From Bacteroidales bacterium UBA3630 (GTDB lineage Bacteria; Bacteroidota; Bacteroidia; Bacteroidales; P3), in assembly GCA_002373995.1 (NCBI GenBank), contig DFLB01000035.1, positions 1-22,205 on the forward strand: 22,205 nucleotides of DNA. Reading direction: 5' to 3'. Position 1 is the stretch's first letter; each line of letters starts with the position of its first letter. The notes under the pieces were generated by a model. The model was not told the origin of the DNA. It did not search any database and was given only the letters and a program-made list of their open reading frames with translations. Positions 1-7,083 of this stretch are shown here, piece by piece. Both the position numbers and the translations under genes were made by a program.

Positions 1-5
1 ACCTG

Positions 6-254
6 ATGGAGAAGAGAATAGGAACGATCACGATACTCATACACGACCGGCAAAACGTGCCGGCAATCAACGAACTCATTTCCGGGCACTCGTCGATAGT
101 GCTGTGTCGGCAGGGGCTGCCCTTCCACGACCGCGACGTGGCCGTCATCTCGCTCATCGTCGAGGGGACGATGGCCGAGATCAACGCCCTGACCGGCCCG
201 CTGGGGCGCCTGGAGGGCGTCAGTTCCAAGGCCGTCGTCGTCCCCACCCGATAG
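6..254 (+). CDS. TM1266-type iron-only hydrogenase system regulator (ACT-like)
   Basis: This is an 82-residue protein with the size and pattern of the TM1266-like putative regulators found with [FeFe] hydrogenase genes. It has an opening strand (RIGTITILIHDR), a helix (NVPAINELIS), a GLP loop followed by a second strand (VAVISLIVEGT), and a last helix and strand (LTGPLGRLEGVSSKAVVV), which is a ferredoxin-like ACT/NikR-C fold pattern. No DNA-binding domain is visible, so any regulatory role is inferred from family naming and from the neighbour. It lies 69 bp upstream of hydG on the same strand, which strongly supports the hydrogenase link. The ATG follows the window edge as TGATG, so an upstream gene could end in the overlapping TGA; this cannot be confirmed. 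I see no promoter in the 5 bases available. Confidence 0.8.
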   Translation: MEKRIGTITILIHDRQNVPAINELISGHSSIVLCRQGLPFHDRDVAVISLIVEGTMAEINALTGPLGRLEGVSSKAVVVPTR

Positions 255-323
255 GGGCCACTGCACGTTTCCTTCCCGATCCATCCCGCACACGAATTAT
301 TAATCCTATAATATAGAATAGAC

Positions 324-1754
324 ATGAGACATCAGAATTTCATCGATCGCGACAAGCTGTACGGCATGATAGACCAGCCGGCTCCGACGGAGAGCGAGCT
401 GAACGACATCCTGAACAAGGCGCGCAAGCTGAAGGGGCTCAACCTGCAGGATGTGGCGCACCTACTGAACGTGAAGGATGAGGCTGATATACAGAAGATA
501 CTGGATACGGCCGAGTATTGCAAGGACGAGATTTACGGGCGTCGGTTGGTGCTCTTTGCGCCCATCTATACAGGCAATGCGTGCGTGAACAACTGTGTGT
601 ACTGCGGTTTCCGCAGGGACAATAAGCAGCTGAAACGCAAGGTATTGACGCTGGATGAGATAGAGACCGAGACGTTGCACCTGCTGCGCATGGGTCACAA
701 GCGGGCGCTGTTGATATGCGGCGAGAGCCCGCGCAACGATGCCAACTACATGGTGGAGGCCATCCGGCGCACATACGCCGCCAAGGACGAGAAGGGGTCG
801 ACCATACGGCGTATCAATGTGGAGCTGGCGCCGATGAGCGTTGAAGACTACGCCAAGCTGAAGGCAGAGAAGATAGGCACGTATGTGTGCTTCCAGGAGA
901 CATACGACGAGGTGGAGTACGCCAAGTTCCACCCCGCCGGCACGCCGAAGGCTGACTACCTGTGGCGGTTGACCTGCATGGATCGCGCACAGGAAGGGGG
1001 CATCAATGACGTGGGCATAGGAGCGCTGTTTGGACTGGTGGACTACCGTTTTGAGATACTGGCCATCATGGAGCACGCGCGCCACCTGGAAGAGGACTAC
1101 GGTTGCGGGCCGCACACTGTCTCGTTCCCGCGCATAGAGCCTGCCGAGGGGACCCCCTTCAGCCAGCGGGAGAACATACCGCACCCGGTGAGCGACAAGG
1201 ACTTTATGAAGATTATCGCCATAGTGCGCATCGCGATGCCATACACGGGGATCATCATCAGTACCCGCGAGCGGCCCGAGTTGCGCGACCAGCTGGTGCG
1301 CTACGGTGTCAGCCAGATAAGTGCCGCCAGTGAGACCAACCCCGGCGGATATGACGAGGAGGGCGACAAGACGGCTGCCAAGCCCTATGAGAAGACGGGG
1401 TCGACCGGCGCACAGTTCACCCTGGGCGACCACCGTTCGCTGGACGAGGTGATTTCGATGATGATTGACGGAGGGTATATACCCTCGTTCTGCACGGGTT
1501 GCTACCGCAAGGGGCGCGTGGGAGCCGACTTCATGGACCTGGCCAAACCTGGTCTGATCAAGGAGTACTGCAAGCCCAACGCCATGTTCACCTTCCGCGA
1601 ATACCTGGAGGACTACGCCAGTCCTGCCACCAAGGAGAAAGGACTGCGGTTGCTGAAGGAATTGACGCAGACATTCTCGAAAGAGGAGCTCAAACGGCGC
1701 GTGGAGGGGAACCTGTGCAAGATTGGCGACGGAGAGCGAGACCTCTATTTCTGA
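324..1754 (+). CDS. hydG: [FeFe] hydrogenase H-cluster maturase HydG (radical SAM)
   Basis: HydG is a radical SAM enzyme that cleaves L-tyrosine to p-cresol and makes the CO and cyanide ligands carried on the Fe(CO)2CN synthon for the H-cluster of [FeFe] hydrogenase. It acts in the cytoplasm with HydE and HydF. The 476-residue length fits the family. The radical SAM CX3CX2C motif is C87, C91, C94 (CVNNCVYC), in the TIM-barrel region. The second, HydG-specific cluster site CX2CX22C is complete as C390, C393 and C416. Presence of this C-terminal site separates HydG from the related ThiH tyrosine lyase. The gene follows the TM1266-type regulator. HydE, HydF and the hydrogenase itself are not in the window and may lie upstream. 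It is followed by a palindrome and the promoter of the next gene; no clear intrinsic terminator was seen. Confidence 0.96.
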   Translation: MRHQNFIDRDKLYGMIDQPAPTESELNDILNKARKLKGLNLQDVAHLLNVKDEADIQKILDTAEYCKDEIYGRRLVLFAPIYTGNACVNNCVYCGFRRDNKQLKRKVLTLDEIETETLHLLRMGHKRALLICGESPRNDANYMVEAIRRTYAAKDEKGSTIRRINVELAPMSVEDYAKLKAEKIGTYVCFQETYDEVEYAKFHPAGTPKADYLWRLTCMDRAQEGGINDVGIGALFGLVDYRFEILAIMEHARHLEEDYGCGPHTVSFPRIEPAEGTPFSQRENIPHPVSDKDFMKIIAIVRIAMPYTGIIISTRERPELRDQLVRYGVSQISAASETNPGGYDEEGDKTAAKPYEKTGSTGAQFTLGDHRSLDEVISMMIDGGYIPSFCTGCYRKGRVGADFMDLAKPGLIKEYCKPNAMFTFREYLEDYASPATKEKGLRLLKELTQTFSKEELKRRVEGNLCKIGDGERDLYF

Positions 1755-1759
1755 GGCTG

Positions 1760-1777
1760 TTAACATTGACTTGTTAA
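1760..1777. promoter_or_regulatory. Inverted repeat TTAACA-N6-TGTTAA
   Basis: This is a perfect inverted repeat, TTAACA then six bases then TGTTAA, made of two self-complementary TGTTAACA octamers at 1758-1765 and 1772-1779. It ends 19 bp before the predicted -33 element of the outer-membrane protein gene. Two closely related palindromes with N2 spacing lie upstream of two other promoters in the window (11147-11160 and 11452-11465). It could be an operator. A weak role in ending hydG transcription is also possible, but there is no T tract. Confidence 0.45.
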
Positions 1778-1796
1778 CAATTCAAATGTAGAAGAA

Positions 1797-1826
1797 GTTG
1801 CACGTCAGAAAAAATGTGTACTTTTG
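1797..1826 (+). promoter_or_regulatory. Bacteroidota-type promoter of the outer-membrane protein gene
   Basis: The -7 element TACTTTTG (1819-1826) matches TAnnTTTG. A GTTG at 1797-1800, 18 nt upstream, is a plausible -33 element (consensus TTTG). Transcription would start near 1833, leaving an A-rich leader of about 50 nt ending in AAAACACAACAAAA before the ATG, as is common in Bacteroidota. Confidence 0.7.
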
Positions 1827-1885
1827 CATCATCAAAACAGGGAAAAGAGAACCCATATTTATTAACAAATTAAAACACAACAAAA

Positions 1886-2662
1886 ATGAAAAAAGCATTC
1901 TTAACCATCGCTATGGCTGCTTTTGCTTTTGCAGCCAATGCACAGTTCATCGTGGGTGGCAACCTCGGTTTCAACACCCAAAGCGGTAAGAGCGTCGAGA
2001 CCGTCGTCGCCGGCGGCACGACCACCACGACGGAGTTCATCAACCCCAGCAGCATGGATCTCTACATCATGCCGAAGATCGGGTATCAGATTGACGACAA
2101 GATGTCGGCCGGTATCATTCTGGGCTATAGCATGGACAGCCGCACCCGCACGCTGACCGCACCCTCTGGATTTGATCCTCTGATGTCCGCCGCTTTTGCA
2201 CTTGGCATGGACGACTATGCCGGTACCACAAAGTGGAGCGCCAGCACGATCACCATTATGCCGTACTTCCGCTACAACCTGATGGAGTTCAACGACCTGA
2301 CCCTCTTCTGCGAGGCCGCCATTCCCATCGATATCCACGGTGCCGAGAAGACCGTCCTGAACGAGGAAGGCACCTATGCCGGTGCCAAGCACACGGTAAC
2401 CGCCACCGAGGTTGACAACAAGTGGAACAGCTTTGGCATCACCATCACCCCTGGTCTGAACTATGCTTTCAACGAGCACCTGAGCATGGACATCTACTTC
2501 AACGCCATCAGCCTGGGCTACACCATGACCAAGACCACCCGCAACGACGCTGCTTGGACTGACAACTTCGACAACAACACCGTGACGACCACCAACGACT
2601 TTGGTCTGAACGTGCGCAGCCTTCCCGCCGCTGTCTCCTTCGGCGTGAACTACGCTTTCTAA
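1886..2662 (+). CDS. Outer-membrane beta-barrel (porin-family) protein
   Basis: This 258-residue protein starts with a clear signal peptide (MKKAFLTIAMAAFAFAANAQ, probable cut after AxA). The mature part is a series of alternating polar and aromatic strands, for example DLYIMPKIGYQI, MSAGIILGYSMD, TITIMPYFRYNL, GITITPGLNYAF and LSMDIYFNAISLGY. It ends in a strand closing with NYAF, the terminal Phe expected for a BAM-inserted barrel. It looks like an 8- to 10-stranded barrel of the kind grouped as PorT/OMP_b-brl in Bacteroidota. The substrate or role is unknown. It has its own promoter and a strong terminator, so it is probably monocistronic and may be well expressed. A threonine run (residues about 45-50) lies in a predicted loop. 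Confidence 0.85.
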   Translation: MKKAFLTIAMAAFAFAANAQFIVGGNLGFNTQSGKSVETVVAGGTTTTTEFINPSSMDLYIMPKIGYQIDDKMSAGIILGYSMDSRTRTLTAPSGFDPLMSAAFALGMDDYAGTTKWSASTITIMPYFRYNLMEFNDLTLFCEAAIPIDIHGAEKTVLNEEGTYAGAKHTVTATEVDNKWNSFGITITPGLNYAFNEHLSMDIYFNAISLGYTMTKTTRNDAAWTDNFDNNTVTTTNDFGLNVRSLPAAVSFGVNYAF

Positions 2663-2688
2663 AAGTTCCCCTCACAGGGAAACACCAA

Positions 2689-2721
2689 AAGGGAGGGACC
2701 CCGGACAGGGGTCCCTCCCTT
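2689..2721. terminator. Strong bidirectional intrinsic terminator
   Basis: A perfect 14-bp stem (AAGGGAGGGACCCC with GGGGTCCCTCCCTT) encloses a 5-nt loop (GGACA). It lies between the convergent outer-membrane protein gene and luxS. Flanking A/T residues give a short U tract in the luxS direction (TTTT, including the stem end) and a weaker one in the plus direction. A smaller stem (TTCCC/GGGAA) precedes it at about 2666-2681. Confidence 0.85.
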
Positions 2722-2742
2722 AATGTTTATGTCTACAGAGGT

Positions 2743-3237
2743 TTAGGCGTCGGCAAACGCACGGCCGTCCTTCAGCACGACCTGAAGCTGGGTGTACTCG
2801 CAGTGGAAATCGTGCCGCAGGCGGTCGAGGTAGCGGCGGCTCTCCCAATGGCACATGGGCAGGTCGTGGAGGAGGTAGTTGCCACAGGTCTGGGGCGTGG
2901 TGGCGGGCACTTCGTCCTGCGTCAGGATCCACTCCAGGCACTCGATGGTCAGGCGGCGCATATCCTCCACTGTATAGCGGCCGGTCATGATGATGTACAT
3001 GCCCGTGAGACACCCCATGGGGCCCACGTACACCACATCGTCGGCAGCAGAGGAGTTGCGGAACCAGGTAGCCATCAGGTGTTCGATGCTGTGCATGGCC
3101 GACGGAGCGACGGCGGGCTCGCGGTTGGGTTCGGTAATGCGGAGGTCGAAGGTGGTAAAACCCTTATCCTCGCGAGACACATAGATACCCGGCTTGAGGT
3201 GGGTATGGTCGATGGTGAAACTCTGAATGACTTCCAT
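2743..3237 (-). CDS. luxS: S-ribosylhomocysteine lyase LuxS
   Basis: LuxS splits S-ribosylhomocysteine into homocysteine and 4,5-dihydroxypentane-2,3-dione, the precursor of autoinducer-2. The protein is 164 residues, close to the normal family length. The metal site is intact: HxxEH is H49, E52, H53 (HSIEH) and the third ligand is C118 in TCGN. The catalytic cysteine is C76 in GPMGCLTGMY. The gene follows mtnN by 6 bp, so the two consecutive steps from S-adenosylhomocysteine are encoded together and probably translated in coupled fashion. Whether AI-2 is used as a signal cannot be told from this window; methyl-cycle detoxification alone would explain the pair. Confidence 0.97.
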   Translation of the reverse strand: MEVIQSFTIDHTHLKPGIYVSREDKGFTTFDLRITEPNREPAVAPSAMHSIEHLMATWFRNSSAADDVVYVGPMGCLTGMYIIMTGRYTVEDMRRLTIECLEWILTQDEVPATTPQTCGNYLLHDLPMCHWESRRYLDRLRHDFHCEYTQLQVVLKDGRAFADA

Positions 3238-3243
3238 AGTTAT

Positions 3244-3918
3244 TTATAAGATTTCAAGAAAAGACTTGACGAAGCGGAAAGAGCGGTCGCACATGGAGGC
3301 GAGGAAGTCCGCCCACTGCATCTGGTGGTCGTCGGTGCGGCCGGGGGTGTCGCTGATGACCCGCAGGCTGAGGAAAGGCACCTTCATGAGGTAGCAGGTC
3401 TGCGCGATGGCGGCGCTCTCCATGTCGCACGCCAGGCCGTCGGGGAAGTGGCGCTTGATAACGTTCTGGCGCTCACGGTCGGTGATAAACTGGTCGCCGG
3501 TGCAGATGAGACCCGTAACGCGACGTTCCCCATCCCCGAGAGGCACCTCGAGGGCCCGATCCACAAGACGCGGGTCGGCATCGTAACGGGCAGGCAGGCC
3601 CTGCACCTGACCCAGCACACAGGGGCCGTCCTGACTGATGCCGCCGCAATCCACATCGTGATAGACGCACTGCGTGGCGACAAAAACATCCATCACATTC
3701 ATCAAAGGGTCGATACCTCCGGCCAGCCCCGTACTGATAATGACATCGGGACGATGCTCCTGCACCAAGCGCATGGTGCCCACGGCGGCATTCACCTTGC
3801 CGACACCGCAACGCCACAATACAATCTCGTTGCCCCCAAGCCTTCCGGAGGCCCCTCCAATGGCATCGTGCATCTGGCGATACTCGATGTCCATAGCAAT
3901 AATAACTCCTATTTTCAT
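3244..3918 (-). CDS. mtnN: 5'-methylthioadenosine/S-adenosylhomocysteine nucleosidase
   Basis: This enzyme (MTAN, Pfs) removes adenine from S-adenosylhomocysteine and methylthioadenosine. One product, S-ribosylhomocysteine, is the LuxS substrate. At 224 residues it has the family length. The expected catalytic residues are present: E12 near the N-terminus (MDIEYRQM), E167 in CDMESAA (ribose binding) and D190 in RVISDTPG (purine N7 contact). The GLAGG motif at residues 64-68 belongs to the nucleoside phosphorylase fold. It is the first gene of an mtnN-luxS operon. The region upstream is 349 bp long and includes a TATCTTTG box at 4172-4179 and repeat element 1. Confidence 0.95.
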   Translation of the reverse strand: MKIGVIIAMDIEYRQMHDAIGGASGRLGGNEIVLWRCGVGKVNAAVGTMRLVQEHRPDVIISTGLAGGIDPLMNVMDVFVATQCVYHDVDCGGISQDGPCVLGQVQGLPARYDADPRLVDRALEVPLGDGERRVTGLICTGDQFITDRERQNVIKRHFPDGLACDMESAAIAQTCYLMKVPFLSLRVISDTPGRTDDHQMQWADFLASMCDRSFRFVKSFLEIL

Positions 3919-3972
3919 ATCGATTTATCTATTTGTTGCAATATAACTGGCGGCAAAAAACAAGGCTGAAAG

Positions 3973-4077
3973 ACAGCGCATCCACAGCTCTTGGTCCGGG
4001 GATGGTCCGAGGATCGTCCGAGGGTGGTCCGAGGGTGGTCCGATAAAAACAGGACCATCGTCGGTGCTGAGGTGGAG
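3973..4077 (+). repeat. GGTCCG iterated element, copy 1
   Basis: The 20-bp left flank (ACAGCGCATCC... to 3992) runs directly into five 11-bp units starting at 3993, 4004, 4015, 4026 and 4037. The unit consensus is GGTCCGAGG(A/G)T; the third unit starts CG instead of GG. The fifth unit turns into an A run, and an inverted GGACCA follows at 4052-4057, able to pair with TGGTCC at 4036-4041. A right flank with CGG, GAGG and a G-rich end continues to about 4077. The copy aligns without gaps to copies 2 and 3 elsewhere in the window. Confidence 0.85.
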
Positions 4078-4171
4078 CGTCTGCGCATCTTCTTTTTCAC
4101 TGTCTGGTTGCCAACAATCCGCCTGTCGCCCACTGCCGCCGACGGGTATTGACAATCTGGTTTCCGAAATG

Positions 4172-4179
4172 CAAAGATA
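4172..4179 (-). promoter_or_regulatory. Possible leftward -7 box (TATCTTTG) for mtnN-luxS
   Basis: On the minus strand these bases read TATCTTTG, a full match to the Bacteroidota -7 consensus TAnnTTTG. No TTTG is found at the usual 19-22 nt upstream, so the call is weak. If used, the mtnN-luxS mRNA would have a leader of about 250 nt containing repeat element 1 in reverse orientation. Confidence 0.35.
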
Positions 4180-4267
4180 CGCTTTTTTTCGAGAAAAGAG
4201 CGGAGAAAACAAAATAATATCCCATAACACCCGTTATACGAAATAATTAGACACAAACGAAGTCAAT

Positions 4268-5497
4268 ATGAAACGCTGGTTTAGGGTAATCATCATATCT
4301 GTTTTCGCGCTGGCGGCAGTGAGTTTGGTCATCATCCAATTCGTCCAGACACGCCGCACATTCTCCATCAGCGACAACATGTTCAACGTCAGCGTGAACA
4401 GCGCGATGGACGAGGTCATCCGACAATTGAACGGCGAAGCCGTGCCGTCAGACGGCCACTCCCCCGCCGTCTTCAACTTCCTGGAGTTAGACTCGCTGAT
4501 TGTGGAAGAGCTGCTGCTTTCGGGCATCGACCTGCACCCCGTCGTAGGGCTGTATGATGGCAGCCAAGGCTCGTTCCTCTATTCCTCAGACCCACGTCAC
4601 GAAAGCCTCCTCGAAGAGTCGCCCTACCGCTACAGCTTCCGGCCCGCCGGCATAGCCTCCTCGAGCCAGATTTTCATCATACTGGGCTTCCCCCGCTCGC
4701 TCTTCCCCTCCATCGACAGCAGTATGTACCTCTACATGAGCATCTTCCTGCTGGCCATCATCGCCGTCATGTTCATCATATCCCTGCGCACGATAGCCAA
4801 CCAGCACAAGCTCGACCAGATGAAAAGCGAGTTCATCAACAACATGACGCACGAAATCAAAACCCCCATCTCGACCATATCGCTGGCCTGCGAGATGCTG
4901 CAAGACGACACCGTGGCCCAGGAACAGGCATCGCGCACCAACTTCGTGGCAATCATAGCCGATGAAAACGCCCGCATGCGCCTGCTCGTCGAGACCATCC
5001 TGCAGAGCGCCAAGATGTCGGGCAGCAACTATCGTCTCAACACCAGCGAAGTGGATGCCAACCGCATCATCAACCATGTGGCGCAAAGCTTCAGGCTGAC
5101 GCTCGATGGGCGTGGCGGCACCATGGAGCTGCATCTCGACGCCAACCCGCCAACGCTCTACGCCGACGAATTGCACCTCACCAACCTCATCTACAACCTG
5201 GTAGACAATGGCATCAAGTATTCCAACGGCTCACCCCACATTACCATCGGCACCAGCCGCGACGAGAGCCACTTCTACATCCGTGTGCAGGACCACGGCA
5301 TCGGTATAGCCAAAGCCGACCAGAAGCATATCTTCGAGAAATTCTACCGCGTCTCTACCGGCAACGTACACAACGTCAAAGGCTTTGGCATTGGATTAAA
5401 CTACGTGGCGCAGGTTGTTCGCCTGCACCACGGTAGCATAAGTCTTGAAAGCGAAGTCGGCGAAGGATCCACCTTCACCGTGAGTCTACCTATCTGA
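4268..5497 (+). CDS. Orphan membrane sensor histidine kinase
   Basis: The 409-residue protein is a two-pass membrane kinase. Transmembrane segment 1 is about residues 5-27 and segment 2 about 153-173, with a periplasmic sensor region of about 125 residues that matches no domain I recognise. There is no obvious HAMP domain; a short helix leads to HisKA with phospho-acceptor H195 in MTHEIKTP. The ATPase domain is complete: N-box N314 (LVDNGIKYSN), G1 DHGIG at 342-346, the F-box around FEKFY, and G2 GFGIG at 372-376. No response regulator is adjacent: mtnN lies divergently upstream and the protease gene is convergent, overlapping this stop by 8 bp. The partner is therefore encoded elsewhere or may be the regulator at 19847-20464. 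Confidence 0.9.
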   Translation: MKRWFRVIIISVFALAAVSLVIIQFVQTRRTFSISDNMFNVSVNSAMDEVIRQLNGEAVPSDGHSPAVFNFLELDSLIVEELLLSGIDLHPVVGLYDGSQGSFLYSSDPRHESLLEESPYRYSFRPAGIASSSQIFIILGFPRSLFPSIDSSMYLYMSIFLLAIIAVMFIISLRTIANQHKLDQMKSEFINNMTHEIKTPISTISLACEMLQDDTVAQEQASRTNFVAIIADENARMRLLVETILQSAKMSGSNYRLNTSEVDANRIINHVAQSFRLTLDGRGGTMELHLDANPPTLYADELHLTNLIYNLVDNGIKYSNGSPHITIGTSRDESHFYIRVQDHGIGIAKADQKHIFEKFYRVSTGNVHNVKGFGIGLNYVAQVVRLHHGSISLESEVGEGSTFTVSLPI

Positions 5498-7013
5498 CAA
5501 TAAACTTGCCGTAGGCATCACCCATGCGGTAGATGTAGATACCCTTGGGCATGGCGTCGACGCGCACGGTAAGTTCACCGTTGCCGGCCTGCACACGGCG
5601 GGTCTCCACGGGCTGACCGAGGGCGTTGTAGATGGTCAACTCGGCCACATTGCTGGTATGATAAGGTATCTTGACGCTATAGGTAGCCGGGTTGGGATAC
5701 GCGGCACCGAGGGTGGCATCCAGATCCACTTCGCTGATGCTCACCGAGTCGCCCTCAGGAATGAAGTTGGTATAGATACTCTGGCCTTCTGTGAAAGCAT
5801 ATCCGCCTGCATACATCGTCTCCTGGGTGTTGGCGCGCAGGTTGTACCACGCATCGTCATTGCCGCCCCAACCCCAGTTCATGTAGTACATATCCTGGTC
5901 TTGCTCCATGTAACCACCGACGAGGAATGCGTGTCCACCTGCATCGCGGCCATCGCCCACATTGCTGAAGCCCGTCATGTACACCGGACGCTTCATGAGC
6001 ATTTCCGCACGCAGCGCGTTCATATAGCTTGTCGTGTTGCTTGACGTACGTCTGACGTATGTCGGGGTGGTGAATTTGAAGTAGTTCGGGAAGTTCTCAA
6101 TCACCTTGCTGTCGTTCGATGAACTGCCATCGGGGGCATAGCTCATCTTGACGGCGATGCCGATATACCAGCCCAGACGCGACACCTCTCTGCGCGAAGC
6201 CTCTCTGGTACGGGCGGTGAGTGCATTGGGCATGAGCGAATAGTCGAACGCAGCCGAGTCGTTGAAGTTCATGCGCTTGCTGCCGTTGCCGGCTTCGTAT
6301 GATACCGAACGATAGCCGCCATTGTATAAGACATAGGTATTACCGGCAGACCACGAGTAGCTGGTGTAACCCAGGTTTCTGGCTTTCTTGGGGAACTGGT
6401 AGTAGTGGCATATCTGAGCCAAGGCCGTGGCCACACAACCCGTCGGGCAGTAGTAGTAGCCGCCCGGAGCTGTCGAGGTCGCCTTGGGGGCGAACATATT
6501 GTATATCTTTCCATCGAAATCGCCCTGGTCCCATTTGGCTTGGAGGAACTGCACCTGAAGATCTTTCGTGTTACCCGTCAGCAAATGGTTCTCCAACTTG
6601 TCCCAAGCCTCGCATTTGCCAAGACCTTTCTCGGCATCGACAGCCTGCACATCGCAGACCAACTCGTTGAAAGAGCTTAGGAAAGCGGCAGCGCCAGGAG
6701 CGACATCCTGCGGGTCGAAGGACGACACGTCACTGAACGCAACAACGGGATTGATGACCGTCGTGGCGGCCATGATGATCCATCCGTCTTTAGGCAGGTT
6801 GAAGACATACATCGACGGAACGTTGAGTTCGTCGTTCATGTACTGATAAACCAAGGTCAGGTCCTGGGGCTGTATACGGCCGATATAGGCATTGTGCTGC
6901 ATGTAGTGCAGCGCGGCATCCTGAGCCTGCTCCACGGTGATGTTGTCAGCCTTGGCCACAGGGGTCACAACGAGGGCCAAAAGAGCTAAGATTGAGAAGA
7001 ATACTCGTTTCAT
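5490..7013 (-). CDS. C10 family (streptopain-like) cysteine protease with T9SS type A sorting domain
   Basis: This 507-residue exported protease has a signal peptide (residues 1-22, ending VAKA). An N-terminal region at about 23-130 resembles the Spi-inhibitor/pro-domain found in C10 peptidases. The catalytic domain covers about 155-415, with nucleophile C193 in PTGCVATALAQ, general base H361 in GGHAFLVGGY and the following NWGWGG motif (W380, W382). The last about 75 residues are a T9SS type A sorting domain with a YPNP start and typical LTIYNALGQ, GIYIYR and KFIVR strands. The protein is therefore expected to cross the outer membrane by T9SS and lose this domain. The family includes streptopain, Porphyromonas PrtT and the Bacteroides Bfp proteases. 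A -7 box lies just upstream. The stop overlaps the convergent kinase gene by 8 bp. Confidence 0.93.
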   Translation of the reverse strand: MKRVFFSILALLALVVTPVAKADNITVEQAQDAALHYMQHNAYIGRIQPQDLTLVYQYMNDELNVPSMYVFNLPKDGWIIMAATTVINPVVAFSDVSSFDPQDVAPGAAAFLSSFNELVCDVQAVDAEKGLGKCEAWDKLENHLLTGNTKDLQVQFLQAKWDQGDFDGKIYNMFAPKATSTAPGGYYYCPTGCVATALAQICHYYQFPKKARNLGYTSYSWSAGNTYVLYNGGYRSVSYEAGNGSKRMNFNDSAAFDYSLMPNALTARTREASRREVSRLGWYIGIAVKMSYAPDGSSSNDSKVIENFPNYFKFTTPTYVRRTSSNTTSYMNALRAEMLMKRPVYMTGFSNVGDGRDAGGHAFLVGGYMEQDQDMYYMNWGWGGNDDAWYNLRANTQETMYAGGYAFTEGQSIYTNFIPEGDSVSISEVDLDATLGAAYPNPATYSVKIPYHTSNVAELTIYNALGQPVETRRVQAGNGELTVRVDAMPKGIYIYRMGDAYGKFIVR

Positions 7014-7043
7014 ATTGTTGCTTTTTCTTTCTTATTTAGTGTG

Positions 7044-7051
7044 CAAAAATA
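7044..7051 (-). promoter_or_regulatory. -7 box (TATTTTTG) for the C10 protease gene
   Basis: The minus strand reads TATTTTTG, matching TAnnTTTG, about 30 nt before the protease ATG. No clear TTTG -33 element occurs at the usual distance; the region is simply AT-rich. It suggests that the protease can be transcribed separately from the DUF3857 genes that end 70 bp upstream. Confidence 0.55.
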
Positions 7052-7083
7052 CACATTTCTTTCAATTCCATTAAAAAATTTCA

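Larger units (their letters stand above)
3919..4267. other. Divergent intergenic region between mtnN and the orphan kinase
   Basis: This 349-bp region has no credible gene; the short frames crossing it run through the repeat element. It contains repeat element 1 (about 3973-4077), a leftward -7-like box at 4172-4179 and an AT-rich stretch (about 4160-4260) ahead of the kinase. No consensus TAnnTTTG element was found in the plus direction for the kinase. Confidence 0.7.

Noticed and set aside
462..1766. A 434-residue open frame antisense to hydG
   Set aside because: It is a shadow of a gene with intact HydG cluster motifs; no recognisable protein features.
2743..3918. Quorum-sensing system based on AI-2
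   Set aside because: Only synthesis enzymes are present; no AI-2 receptor or importer is in the window, so signalling cannot be claimed beyond the metabolic role.
3915..4256. Minus-strand frames of 113 and 101 residues upstream of mtnN
   Set aside because: They are translated through repeat element 1 and AT-rich promoter-like sequence and show no protein-like pattern.
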